Assembly (NCBI RefSeq): GCF_000380125.1
Contig: NZ_KB904563.1
Location: 60,323 to 124,322 of the forward strand
DNA from: Streptococcus ovis DSM 16829
Lineage (GTDB): Bacteria; Bacillota; Bacilli; Lactobacillales; Streptococcaceae
Length of the DNA stretch: 64,000 nucleotides
Direction of reading: 5' to 3'
Of this stretch, positions 38,517 to 47,759 are shown in pieces; positions within the stretch are counted from its first letter, which is position 1, and each line of letters starts with the position of its first letter. The notes beneath the pieces were generated by a model. The model was not told where the DNA came from. It searched no databases and saw only the letters and a program-made list of their open reading frames with translations. Both the position numbers and the translations under genes were made by a program.

Positions 38517-39593
38517 TTATTTTTCTGGTGCAATAGAAAAAGGTAAGGGTAGAATGCCTTTTTCCTGCCATTTTTCATAAATGATTCCTTGCTGCTTTGA
38601 ACTGGTCACAAAACAAATCCCACAATCACCACCGCCAGCACCAGAAGATTTGGCAACTGCACCTTCTTCCAATGCGATGTTACAAAGTTCCGCCAAAGTT
38701 GGTGTCTCAATGACCAACCCCATCACTGCAGCAAATTTTCCTAATAACTCACGATTTCGCTGAATCCCTTTCTGAAACTCTTCACATTGATTGTCTACAC
38801 AGGCTTTGACAAGGGCTGCCACACATTGTCGACTCTCCTGCAAGAAAACAGGATAGTATGCTGCTTTGCCGTCTTGATAAGAATTATATCCTGCTTGTTT
38901 CACCAACTTTTCTGTAGAAGCAGCACTACCAGTCCAACCAATTGACAGGGTCAAGTCTGTCGGTAAAGAAACCGTTTGGATAGACAACCCCTTCCACGAA
39001 AGGCGAAGTAAATCACGTAATAAATAGTGCTGAACAGCATCTTGTAGCCAGCCACGATCTACAGAGCGATAGGCGACGACACCACCATAACTGGAAGCTG
39101 CTAAATCACCAAAAGATCCCGTCATTCCCAGTTGGAGTTGCGTTAAGACCGATAGCTGGTAGACAAGATAAGGATCTACTACTTGTCCATAAAAGGCTAA
39201 TAAAGACTGAACAGTCGCGACTGTTACAGCTCCCGATGATCCCAAACCATATTTAACACCTGTCTCTATGTGGTCTAGTTCAGTTTCAATCATGACAGAA
39301 AAAATGCCCGTCGTCTCCACACCCTGTTGTTGCACGTAAGCTTCGACCTGCCTTAAGGCCGTTACAATCAATTTATATGGATGACCAGCCACCACCTTAA
39401 TCTGGTGACCAACACGATCCCAAAAAACAGTCTCTTTTTGTTGGTCAGAATAGATTCTCCCCTCAGTACTGGTCTCAATTGTCACTGTAATCGACTGATC
39501 AATCGCCGCAATGAGGGCAGGATTCCCTGCCTCCACCACAGCATATTCCCCAGCTAGAAACAACTTCCCTGGAGCACTGGATTGCACTTTCAT
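38517..39593 (-). CDS. mvaK2: Phosphomevalonate kinase
   Basis: A GHMP kinase converting mevalonate 5-phosphate to the diphosphate. The 358-residue protein starts SSAPGKLFLAGEYAVVEAGN, has the ATP-binding GLGSSGAVTVATV (about 118-130), and the C-terminal SSGAGGGDCGICF. Third gene of the operon, 4 bases from mvaD. Normal length. Confidence 0.94.
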   Translation of the reverse strand: MKVQSSAPGKLFLAGEYAVVEAGNPALIAAIDQSITVTIETSTEGRIYSDQQKETVFWDRVGHQIKVVAGHPYKLIVTALRQVEAYVQQQGVETTGIFSVMIETELDHIETGVKYGLGSSGAVTVATVQSLLAFYGQVVDPYLVYQLSVLTQLQLGMTGSFGDLAASSYGGVVAYRSVDRGWLQDAVQHYLLRDLLRLSWKGLSIQTVSLPTDLTLSIGWTGSAASTEKLVKQAGYNSYQDGKAAYYPVFLQESRQCVAALVKACVDNQCEEFQKGIQRNRELLGKFAAVMGLVIETPTLAELCNIALEEGAVAKSSGAGGGDCGICFVTSSKQQGIIYEKWQEKGILPLPFSIAPEK

Positions 39594-39597
39594 TTTA

Positions 39598-40623
39598 CTA
39601 CATTCTTTCTGAAAATTTTTTCTGAGATGCGCCCCATTCCACCTCTGTTAAGAACCGAGCCGCCTCACCTGGTAAACTCGTAATAATTTTTTCACTTGGA
39701 AAATATTCTCCCAGAACCGATACCAAACGATCCATATCACTAGCACGACAGAGAACCTTTACATTTGGACCGGCATCCATGGTCATATAAGCAGGCACTT
39801 GTAATGTTGCCCGCACCTGACGCACCGCCTCCTGTGCTAGTAGCGAATCTGCAGACCAATAAGTAAAAGGAGGATTAGCCGATAAAGTCGTTGCGTGCAT
39901 CTTCATCCCATTATGCTCTGTAATCTTGCCAACTGCCTCAAAATCCTTATCTGCAATCGCTTTTTTTATGGCTACTAGATCTGTCTTGGCCGTTTGAACC
40001 CAACTATCATAGAAGGGGGATGTTTGAACCGTGTGTTCCATGCCAACCCGACTGGCGATTTTTTTCTGTTGCGTATCAACCGCAAGGACAATCATCCCAA
40101 TGTCCCAATCTGCATCATCAATCGGATGCGCCATCGAATCCTCAGAACACGTTCCCATGTCCCATTCGACAAAGCCGCCAAAAAGACTGCGGGTGCTAGA
40201 TCCAGACCCTCGTCTAGCAATCGTTGACAATTCTTCTCTGGAAATCGTGAGATGTAAAGCTTGAGCAGTCGCCATAGCAAGAGCTGCAAAAGCAGAAGCA
40301 GAGCTTGCTAAACCAGCAGCTGTTGGTACAAAGTTGAGACTTTCAACTCTGGCAAATCCCCGTTCACCTATATATTCGCAAAACAAATCCAAAAAATGCG
40401 AAATTTTTTGAATTTCTTTTTCTGATTGCAATTCCCCATTTAGATAAAAAGTGTCTGTTGTGAATTCGTCATCAAAAACCACCTTCGTATCTGTATAGAA
40501 GGCGTCCAAAGTCAACGATAAACTCGAATTCATCGGCAAAAATAATTCCGCATCGCGTTTTCCCCAATATTTTATCAACGCAATATTGGTATGCGCACGC
40601 GCTATTCCCACAGCTTGTGTCAT
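39598..40623 (-). CDS. mvaD: Diphosphomevalonate decarboxylase
   Basis: Makes isopentenyl diphosphate from mevalonate diphosphate with ATP. The 341-residue GHMP-family protein shows ARAHTNIALIKYWGKRD at the start, PTAAGLASSASAFAALA (about 102-118) and MTMDAGPNVKVLC. The start lies one base after the mvaK1 stop. AGGAG sits inside mvaK1. Confidence 0.95.
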   Translation of the reverse strand: MTQAVGIARAHTNIALIKYWGKRDAELFLPMNSSLSLTLDAFYTDTKVVFDDEFTTDTFYLNGELQSEKEIQKISHFLDLFCEYIGERGFARVESLNFVPTAAGLASSASAFAALAMATAQALHLTISREELSTIARRGSGSSTRSLFGGFVEWDMGTCSEDSMAHPIDDADWDIGMIVLAVDTQQKKIASRVGMEHTVQTSPFYDSWVQTAKTDLVAIKKAIADKDFEAVGKITEHNGMKMHATTLSANPPFTYWSADSLLAQEAVRQVRATLQVPAYMTMDAGPNVKVLCRASDMDRLVSVLGEYFPSEKIITSLPGEAARFLTEVEWGASQKKFSERM

Positions 40624-40624
40624 C

Positions 40625-41548
40625 TTATTCTCCTAAGTATTGTATCCAAGTCTGACGAGCGCCAGCTTCTTGTAGGGCTTGGGCAATATTGTATGCAACG
40701 GCCTTTTGATTGGTCAAGGCAATCATGCAGCCTCCACGGCCTCCTCCTGTTAGCTTGGCTCCCAAGGCTTGATTTTTTCTGGCTACTTCGACTAAAAAAT
40801 CGAGACGTTCATCCGAAACCCTTAGTGCCTGCAATAAATCATGGGACCGATTCATCACACTTCCCAATAAGTCTACTTGATTCATTGTCAAATACTCTTT
40901 TGCTTGATAGGTCAAATCCCCTAATTCTTCAATCCAATTTTTCGCATCCGGATTTTCCTCACAAAGCCTAGCTACATCTTGCACCGCCTCTAACGTATGC
41001 CCTGTTTTCCCTGTATCTCCTACAACTAAATAGGCATCCATCTTAATCGGCAAAGGTTCAATAGGCTGATTTTTCACAAAGAAAATTGGATGCTCTCCAC
41101 TCGTTGTCGCAGTATCCACCCCCGATGGATTACCATGCGCAATTTTTTCAGATGATTGCACAATATCCCAAAGTTCCTGTGGATGCAATTCTTTCTCATA
41201 AAAGGCAAACAAGGCTCGGGCTACTGCCACAGCGACCGCTGCACTAGATCCCATCCCACGTTCCGCTGGAATAGTCGACGTAATCTCAATATGAATGGCT
41301 GGGTCCGTGGGAGCTCCTATTCGGTACAGCGAAAAACGAATTGCATGTTTCAACCCTTCCCAAATTTTTGGCATCTCATGCACCAGACCTTCATAAAAAT
41401 CACAGGAAACGGTCAACGCCTCACCAACAGCTGTCACCATTGCAGAAATTTCGACAGCAGAAAAAGGCATAGCAATGGCTGGCTGACCATAGACCACTGC
41501 ATGCTCTCCCATCAAAATAATTTTGCCACTTGCCTTTCCCTCGCTCAT
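40625..41548 (-). CDS. mvaK1: Mevalonate kinase
   Basis: First phosphorylation of mevalonate. A GHMP kinase of 307 residues with SGKIILMGEHAVVYGQPAIA, GMGSSAAVAVAVARALF (about 94-110) and GAKLTGGGRGGCMIAL. I start at the ATG at 41548, six bases after AAGGAG; a TTG two codons upstream overlaps the spacer. First gene of the operon. Confidence 0.94.
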   Translation of the reverse strand: MSEGKASGKIILMGEHAVVYGQPAIAMPFSAVEISAMVTAVGEALTVSCDFYEGLVHEMPKIWEGLKHAIRFSLYRIGAPTDPAIHIEITSTIPAERGMGSSAAVAVAVARALFAFYEKELHPQELWDIVQSSEKIAHGNPSGVDTATTSGEHPIFFVKNQPIEPLPIKMDAYLVVGDTGKTGHTLEAVQDVARLCEENPDAKNWIEELGDLTYQAKEYLTMNQVDLLGSVMNRSHDLLQALRVSDERLDFLVEVARKNQALGAKLTGGGRGGCMIALTNQKAVAYNIAQALQEAGARQTWIQYLGE

Positions 41549-41621
41549 ACGCAACTCCTTTTCACTCCTACCATTATATCATTTTCAGCACAATCCTTCT
41601 AGATTTCCTAACAGAAAGAAA

Positions 41622-41640
41622 GGCACCCTAGTGAGGTGCC
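41622..41640 (-). terminator. Hairpin overlapping the MATE stop codon
   Basis: GGCACC (41622-41627) and GGTGCC (41635-41640) pair across the TAG stop of the MATE gene. On the minus strand it is followed by TTTCTTTC. Probably its terminator. Confidence 0.6.
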
Positions 41641-42914
41641 AATATCTTGCGAGAATTTCTTCTAAACATCACATATAAAAAGATCCAGCGACACAAATTA
41701 TCCAGCAAGGTTGCCAACCAAACCCCAGCTAATCCACATTCTAAAAATGTGATGATGCAATAACCGACTCCAATCCGAATCACCCACATACCAATCGTCG
41801 TTGCATAGAAAGGAAGTTGAGCATTACCATTCCCTTGCCAAACCGCTGTATATACAAGAGTACCAGCAGTCATTGGTGTTCCAAGCAAGGAAGAAACGAT
41901 CACTACCAAACTAGACTCTATTGCAGTCTGATCCTGTGTGTACAATGCTATCAGAGGATTTGCAAATAAAAATACGAACAAAGATATAAGGAGCATTGTT
42001 ACAAGAGACAAGAGGAAACCAGCTTTTCCCAACCTACGTACTTGTTTTATGTCTCCTTCTCCCTGAGCCTGTGCCACCAAAACCACCAGCGCTGTCGCAA
42101 TCCCCATACCAGGCATGTAATTAAATTGTGTCAATGTTTCTCCAATGGCATTTCCCGCTACAACCGCCGTTCCAAGCGAAACAATTAAAGCGATAATCAC
42201 CACATCTCCAGCCCGCATCATCAATCGCTCTCCCGCCGCCGGTAAGGCCAAGCGCAACAAGTCCTTATTCATTTTCCAACTAGGGGCATTTAGGCGAAAT
42301 GGCAACTGTTTCCACAAAATCCAGCAAGCAACAACACGAGCTAGAACGGTCCCAAGTGCCACTCCTACAATCCCCGATTGAAAAACAAACACAGCCACAG
42401 CTGAAAAAAAGGCATTTAACACATTACTGAGTAGACTTACAAACATGGGAGTCCGACTCTTTCCTGCCACTCGTAAAATAGCTCCTAGGGTCGTCATCAA
42501 TCCAAGTAAGACAACGCTCCCACCAACCACAGAAAGATAGAGTCCACCCGCTTCTGCCACAGCAGCTTCTGTTCCCAATAAACTCAACAAGAAACGTCCT
42601 CCAAAAATGGAAAGCAACCCCAAAAGAAGGCTCACCATCACCGTTAGTTGGATGCTTTCTGTTGCTGACACCGATAGGCGGTTCGTTTGTTTCTGTCCTA
42701 TGAAACGAGCTAAAAGTGCCGAGGTCGCAGCTCCCAACGCGATAAACAAAGCCTGATAAATCGTAATGATATTGTTTGCAACCGATACCCCTGAAATGGC
42801 AATGAGCCCCAAATGGGCTATTAAATAGGAATCGATCATCCCCATCAAAAACTGTAAAAAGTTTTCTGCCATAGCTGGCAAGGCGATATGTAAAATTTTT
42901 TTCGTTTCCGTCAT
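41628..42914 (-). CDS. MATE-family multidrug efflux transporter
   Basis: A membrane antiporter of about 428 residues with 12 predicted helices in two six-helix halves. The MATE pattern is seen in ALPAMAENFLQFLMGMIDSY near the start and a matching LPAAGERLMMRAGDVV in the second half. Exports drugs or metabolites with Na+ or H+. I start at MTETKKILH (42914); the longer frame runs into the terminator of the NUDIX gene. Substrate unknown. Confidence 0.85.
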   Translation of the reverse strand: MTETKKILHIALPAMAENFLQFLMGMIDSYLIAHLGLIAISGVSVANNIITIYQALFIALGAATSALLARFIGQKQTNRLSVSATESIQLTVMVSLLLGLLSIFGGRFLLSLLGTEAAVAEAGGLYLSVVGGSVVLLGLMTTLGAILRVAGKSRTPMFVSLLSNVLNAFFSAVAVFVFQSGIVGVALGTVLARVVACWILWKQLPFRLNAPSWKMNKDLLRLALPAAGERLMMRAGDVVIIALIVSLGTAVVAGNAIGETLTQFNYMPGMGIATALVVLVAQAQGEGDIKQVRRLGKAGFLLSLVTMLLISLFVFLFANPLIALYTQDQTAIESSLVVIVSSLLGTPMTAGTLVYTAVWQGNGNAQLPFYATTIGMWVIRIGVGYCIITFLECGLAGVWLATLLDNLCRWIFLYVMFRRNSRKILAPH

Positions 42915-42931
42915 ATTATTTAAAGAAGAAA

Positions 42932-42954
42932 AAGCTGAGATTAGCACTCAGCTT
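42932..42954 (-). terminator. Terminator after the NUDIX gene
   Basis: AAGCTGAG (42932-42939) and CTCAGCTT (42947-42954) form an 8-bp stem followed by TTTTTC on the minus strand. It overlaps the NUDIX stop and lies upstream of the MATE start. Confidence 0.75.
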
Positions 42955-43424
42955 AAAGGTTGAAAAGTAGCATTAGTGTCTGTCACTAACACACCATACA
43001 TGTTATTGGAATATTGTCCCTCATTTGTATAATGTCGTATCACTAATTCTGACGTCCGAGGCATTGGTAACTTTTCCAAGTCTTGAATATCCATCCAATG
43101 CAAGGTCCCTTCCTTACTTTCTGTAATCAATGTTTTATCTGGTAAATCTGCAAAATAGTAATAATTTTGGCGTAACTCCCCGCCAGTAAAGTATATACTA
43201 AGATAGCGGCATTGAAGATTGTTTATTTGAGATGAATCAAGGCCAAGCTCTTCTTCCAACTCTCGTAATACACAACCAGTAGGATTATTCAATTCTTCTG
43301 GCTCAAAATGACCACCCGCAGAGCCGATATAAAGATTATTGACGACGCAAGAACCTTGTCTGTAAAGTAGCAAAAGTTCATTTTTATATCTAAGATAAAG
43401 ACTTGTCATATTACGTAGTTTCAT
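42948..43424 (-). CDS. NUDIX hydrolase
   Basis: A 158-residue pyrophosphohydrolase. The Nudix box runs from GGHFEPEEL to RELEEELGL (about residues 37-62), with the REEEL-type metal Glu residues present. N-terminal SLYLRYKNELLLLYRQG resembles MutT/ADP-ribose-type strands. It could clean oxidised nucleotides or another nucleoside diphosphate; specificity cannot be told. Confidence 0.85.
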   Translation of the reverse strand: MKLRNMTSLYLRYKNELLLLYRQGSCVVNNLYIGSAGGHFEPEELNNPTGCVLRELEEELGLDSSQINNLQCRYLSIYFTGGELRQNYYYFADLPDKTLITESKEGTLHWMDIQDLEKLPMPRTSELVIRHYTNEGQYSNNMYGVLVTDTNATFQPLS

Positions 43425-43467
43425 TTCAACATCCCCTGATTTTGGCCAATACTTCGTATAACAGCTG

Positions 43468-44952
43468 CTACAGTCCTAAATAGCGCTCCACTTCTGCCTG
43501 CATCTCTGCAGTAGCAACAACAGTATCATGAAGCACAGGCGCTGTTTCCAAGCCATCGACTGCTTTTGGATAAGGTACACCAGACACCTCATGCAAGACC
43601 TCTAATGCCTCAAAGTCTGACAAGTCTGTCCTACCTGTGACTGCTTCTACCGCCACAACTGGGAATTTATAAGGACTCGCCGTAGAAACAATCACTGTCG
43701 GCGTCTCATCTCCTGTTTCCTGACGATAAGTCTGATGCACAGCAGAAGCAACCGCCGTATGCGGATCTTCAATGTAGGCATTTCCATCATAGACACGTTT
43801 GATTTCAGCTACCGTTTCATCTTCTGTCGCAAATCCTGCTGCGAACAAATCAAGAATTTCTTGGTTCACATCGGCCAATGTATACTCTCCATCTGCCCCC
43901 AATTGTTCCATCAATTCTTTGGTTTTTGCAGCACTATTTCCTAGCAAGTGGAAAATCAAGCGCTCTAAATTTGAAGAAACCAAAATATCCATAGACGGGC
44001 TTGTTGTCACCTTGAAAGTACGTTTTTTATCATAAACCCCAGTTGCAAAGAAATCAGTCAACACCTTATTTTCATTTGACGCACAAATAAGTTTTCCAAC
44101 AGGAAGGCCAATTTGTTTAGCATAAAAGGCTGCTAGGATATTTCCAAAGTTTCCTGTTGGAACCGTGAAATTCACCTCATCGCCCGCAGTAATTTCACCC
44201 TGTTTCACCAACTGTGCGTATGCCCAGACATAATAAACCACCTGCGGTACCAAACGACCGATATTCATTGAGTTGGCAGATGAGAACTGCTTGCCATGCG
44301 CTGCTAATTTTTCCCGCAAAGCCACATCATTAAACATCCGCTTCACATCTGTCTGTGCATCATCAAAGTTCCCATCAATGGCTACAACGTGCGTGTTGCT
44401 ACCGGTCTGCGTCGTCATCTGCAATTCCTGCACCTTGGATACCCCATCACGTGGGTAAAAGACAATAATCTGGGTCCCTGGAACATCTGCAAAACCAGCC
44501 ATCGCTGCCTTTCCAGTATCACCAGAAGTCGCTGTCAAAATCACAATTTCCTTGTCCAAACCATGCTTTTTGGCAGCCGTTGTCATCAAGTACGGCAAAA
44601 TAGACAAGGCCATATCTTTAAAAGCAATCGTTGATCCATGGAAAAGTTCCAAATTGTACTGACCATTTAACTTGACCAGAGGGGCAATTTCTGGTGTATC
44701 AAATTTACCATCATAAGCCGACCGGATACAGTCATCCAATTCTTCTGATGTAAAATCATCCAAGAAAGCAGACAAAACAAGCTTCGCCACTTCTTGGTAA
44801 CTGGCATCTTTTAACTTGTCAAAATCCAGCTCTACCTCTGGACATGTCGTTGGAGTGAAGAGTCCACCGTCATTTGCTAGCCCCTGCAAAATGGCTTGAC
44901 TAGCTGTTACAGTGTTCTTTTCGTCACGAGTTGATTGGTATATTAGAGCCAT
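43468..44952 (-). CDS. thrC: Threonine synthase
   Basis: PLP enzyme converting O-phosphohomoserine to threonine. The 494-residue protein starts MALIYQSTRDEKNTVTASQA and has the PLP-lysine motif STIAFKDMALS (about 108-118), TATSGDTGKAAMAGF and FTVPTGNFGNILAAFYAK. I take the ATG at 44952 (GAGGG six bases upstream); one two codons earlier is also possible. Typical length for streptococci. Monocistronic here. Confidence 0.95.
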   Translation of the reverse strand: MALIYQSTRDEKNTVTASQAILQGLANDGGLFTPTTCPEVELDFDKLKDASYQEVAKLVLSAFLDDFTSEELDDCIRSAYDGKFDTPEIAPLVKLNGQYNLELFHGSTIAFKDMALSILPYLMTTAAKKHGLDKEIVILTATSGDTGKAAMAGFADVPGTQIIVFYPRDGVSKVQELQMTTQTGSNTHVVAIDGNFDDAQTDVKRMFNDVALREKLAAHGKQFSSANSMNIGRLVPQVVYYVWAYAQLVKQGEITAGDEVNFTVPTGNFGNILAAFYAKQIGLPVGKLICASNENKVLTDFFATGVYDKKRTFKVTTSPSMDILVSSNLERLIFHLLGNSAAKTKELMEQLGADGEYTLADVNQEILDLFAAGFATEDETVAEIKRVYDGNAYIEDPHTAVASAVHQTYRQETGDETPTVIVSTASPYKFPVVAVEAVTGRTDLSDFEALEVLHEVSGVPYPKAVDGLETAPVLHDTVVATAEMQAEVERYLGL

Positions 44953-45060
44953 CGTCATCCCTCATCTAAAATCTTTTTTTCTATTGTATCATAATTTGTC
45001 TGAAAATTTGCAAAAACCACCCAGCATTTACAATCCTAGGTGGTTATATCTTTCTATTCG

Positions 45061-45762
45061 CTATTTTTTCTTTTCAAAGACCATATCGTCTTCATCTTTT
45101 TCACCTTCGAGTGTTAATTTACCATCTTCGTAGGTATACTGATAAGATTCTCCCTTCTTAACAAAATCTTTTCCGAAGGCCCCACCAACTTTTTTAATTT
45201 CAAATACTCTTGATCCGCGATTAACATCTGCTTGAAAAACAGTTGCCTGGATAAGGCCTTTCTCAGCAGAATATGACCCGCCCATGTCCTTTGCAAGATG
45301 TCCAATCGTCTCCGAAATAAATGTACGCATCATGTCTTCCGACTGCATTTCTGCTTGCATTTGTGTTTTTTCTTCTGGAGTCAAATTATCATAAGAGAGC
45401 CCCTGTTTTTCAAATTCTGCACGAACAACAGCTTCTTGTTCCTCTTTCAAGGCATTGACAAAGGCTTCCTCATCAATATGAATGAACACTTCGAACACCG
45501 CCTTGTCATCCTTGATATCCAATTCAATCTCACTCTGAGTAACAAGTTCAGCAAAAGAATGGTCTGTATAAGTAAACACTCCCTCTCCAGCTGCTTTGAT
45601 GATTTCATCATACATATCTTTGGCAGCTGTAGGACTAGTCCAATTCCCATCTAAACTTTCCCCTTGCAGAAGAGAACAAGCAGACAAGCCAATAAAGGCC
45701 ATCACAACGAACAAACTTTTCAATACAAGTCTCATGACTGCTTGACCAGTATTCTTTTCCAT
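45061..45762 (-). CDS. Hypothetical lipoprotein
   Basis: A secreted lipoprotein of about 233 residues: hydrophobic signal (LVLKSLFVVMAFIG) and lipobox LSAC, then GNWTSPTAAKDMYDE. Charged helices follow, including a region rich in Glu/Gln with LTPEEKTQMQAEMQ. The C-terminal YQYTYEDGKLTLEGEK looks like a lipocalin-like strand. I start at MEKNTGQ (45762) with GAGG upstream. Family not recognised; streptococcal homologues are usually annotated only as lipoproteins. Confidence 0.72.
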   Translation of the reverse strand: MEKNTGQAVMRLVLKSLFVVMAFIGLSACSLLQGESLDGNWTSPTAAKDMYDEIIKAAGEGVFTYTDHSFAELVTQSEIELDIKDDKAVFEVFIHIDEEAFVNALKEEQEAVVRAEFEKQGLSYDNLTPEEKTQMQAEMQSEDMMRTFISETIGHLAKDMGGSYSAEKGLIQATVFQADVNRGSRVFEIKKVGGAFGKDFVKKGESYQYTYEDGKLTLEGEKDEDDMVFEKKK

Positions 45763-45850
45763 ATAGATACCTCGCTTTATATATTTATACAAATATTATA
45801 GCGTGAATCCGAAAAAAAGTAAACTGTTACCCAGATATCCCCTCCACAAT

Positions 45851-47706
45851 CGAGTAGGGACTAAGACTAGTCCCTCTCACACCACCGTGCGTGCCGCTCG
45901 GCACACGGCGGTTCAACTAACTTTTAACGCATGTCGTTCAAGATAATAATCTAAGCAGGAAACCAGTCCTCGTTTGATGAGGACTGGTTTTGATATGGCT
46001 CGTTTTAAGACTGACTTGTGCGCCACTAATTGATAGTGGTCACCCCAGCCAGATACTTTATCAGCTATCCACCTCGGAACGCCTAGTTTAAGAAGTCCCC
46101 AATGTCGCCTTGATTTCTTCTTCCATTGTTTCCAGATATCAACTCTAATTCGTGTCCGCAATCGTTCATCAATTTCTGCCATAGCAGATTTCATGTTAGT
46201 CAAGGAGAAATAGTTTATCCAACCTCGGATAAGCCAGTTGAGTTTCTCAATACGACTGTCCAAGTCAATGCTCCATCTGCGTGTTGTAAGTTTCTTAAGT
46301 TTCCTCTTGAAACTCTGTACACTATCTTGATGCGGACGACTTTTCCAACCTTGAGCTGACTTCCAAAATCCAAATCCTAAGTATTTCAGCTTGCTTGGTC
46401 TCACAACCTTAGTCTTGATTATGTTGACTTTCAATCCTAGTCGTTTCTCAATAAAGCGACTGACAGAGTGCATCACTCGCTTAGCAGCTGCCTCACTCCC
46501 GACAGTGATAACGCAGTCGTCTGCGTATCGGACAAAGTGGAGTCCTCGGTTTTCAAGTTCCTTATCTAGTTCATTGAGCATGATATTAGACAAGAGAGGA
46601 GAGAGGTTTCCACCTTGAGGGGTGCCTATCGGAGTTTCTTCTACTTGACCATCACTGAGAACGCCTGATTTGAGGTATTTTCGAATCAGTGATTCCGTCT
46701 CACCATCTTGTATGATAGTATGGACAAGCGACATCAGTCTATCTTGAGGTACTGTGTCGAAGAATTTCTCAAGGTCAATGTCTACAATCCACTCATAGCC
46801 GTCATTAAGGTATTCTAATAACTTGATGATGGCTTTTTCACATGACCTCATTTCTCTGAACCCATAACTGGTTTCAGAGAAATGAGGTTCACATAGGGGA
46901 CTGATAACTTGTACGATGGCCTGTTGAATCATTCTGTCCATTACTGTTGGGATACCAAGCTGACGGACTCCCCCATTAGGCTTTGGGATTTCAACTCGTA
47001 GAACTGGTTGGGGTTTGTACTTCCTCTGTTTTATCAATTCCTTGGTTGGACGCCAATGTTGGCGGAGATAATCATCCATTTGGTCGATAGTAATACCATC
47101 AATTCCAGCAGAGCCTTTGTTGGCTTTCACTTGATTGTAGGCTTCCAACATGTTGGAACGAGATAGAATAGTATCTAGTAACTGTGACATGTGCGTATTC
47201 CTTTCTTGTTTCGGTATCTGTGGGACATCTTATATTAGTGAGCCTTCTTCTAGTTAATACGTAACCGCATCCAGCTCTATCAGACCGTTAGTTTTACAGA
47301 CACAAATGAAGTAGGTATACTTCGGTTAATTGTTCAGCCCTTCGCTCCACTCCCATTACAGAAGTTTCATAACTACTATGGCCTCGGATGACTTCTCATG
47401 ATTCGTTGTTACTACGTCTAGGACGCTCATGAAACCTCACGGGATAAGTCAAACATCTTTCCTCGTTTACTCTCGTGATTTACGCATATAGGTTACGACT
47501 ACCTATTTGGACTTTAGAGTTGATGGCCCCCTTATCCGCTATATACGCCTTGATATCACGTTTCTGTTCGTAAAGCCACGATTTCGCTATCCCTTCCTCT
47601 CCCCGCTATCTCACGATAGTCAGGATTGGGAGTCGCTATTGGGTTCACCGGTAGCGGGTGCCCACGGAGGAATTGCACCTCAGATGTACAACATGCCCGT
47701 CGTACC
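45851..47706 (-). mobile_element. Group II (class C-like) intron
   Basis: A self-splicing, retrotransposing intron of about 1.86 kb on the minus strand. The 3' part holds a domain V-like hairpin (about 45878-45915, AACCGCCGTG with CACGGTGGT arms) and a domain VI stem with AGGGACTAG/CTTAGTCCCT, ending near ACTCGAT at 45851. The 5' edge is about GGTACGACGGG near 47706. It lies 4-5 bases after the T tract of the adhE terminator, the target class C introns choose. Ends are estimates. Confidence 0.8.
45913..47190 (-). CDS. ltrA: Group II intron reverse transcriptase/maturase
   Basis: A 425-residue intron-encoded protein. RT blocks are visible: NKGSAGIDGITIDQM, PKPNGGVRQLGIPTVMDR, ETSYGFREMRSCEKAI, DIDLEKFFDTVPQDRLM, the catalytic FVRYADD, GTPQGGNLSPLLSNI, and the maturase (X) domain with RGWINYFSL. 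No endonuclease domain follows, as expected for class C introns. AAAGGA precedes the ATG. The gene looks intact, so the element may still move. Confidence 0.93.
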   Translation of the reverse strand: MSQLLDTILSRSNMLEAYNQVKANKGSAGIDGITIDQMDDYLRQHWRPTKELIKQRKYKPQPVLRVEIPKPNGGVRQLGIPTVMDRMIQQAIVQVISPLCEPHFSETSYGFREMRSCEKAIIKLLEYLNDGYEWIVDIDLEKFFDTVPQDRLMSLVHTIIQDGETESLIRKYLKSGVLSDGQVEETPIGTPQGGNLSPLLSNIMLNELDKELENRGLHFVRYADDCVITVGSEAAAKRVMHSVSRFIEKRLGLKVNIIKTKVVRPSKLKYLGFGFWKSAQGWKSRPHQDSVQSFKRKLKKLTTRRWSIDLDSRIEKLNWLIRGWINYFSLTNMKSAMAEIDERLRTRIRVDIWKQWKKKSRRHWGLLKLGVPRWIADKVSGWGDHYQLVAHKSVLKRAISKPVLIKRGLVSCLDYYLERHALKVS

Positions 47707-47710
47707 ATCT

Positions 47711-47738
47711 AAAAAAGCGACCTTACGGCCGCTTTTTT
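47711..47738 (-). terminator. Terminator of adhE, insertion target of the intron
   Basis: On the minus strand AAAAAAGCGGCC and GGTCGCTTTTTT pair with one mismatch around GTAA, ending in a six-T run. The intron begins a few bases further on. Confidence 0.85.
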
Positions 47739-47759
47739 GCTTAAAATTGGGTAACTAGT

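Noticed and set aside
41628-42947. Longer start for the MATE protein (MLISAFSSL)
   Set aside because: Those codons lie within the terminator of the NUDIX gene. The start at 42914 fits the transporter family.
47507-47758. An 83-codon plus-strand frame near adhE
   Set aside because: It is antisense to the structured 5' RNA of the group II intron and its end is inside the adhE terminator.
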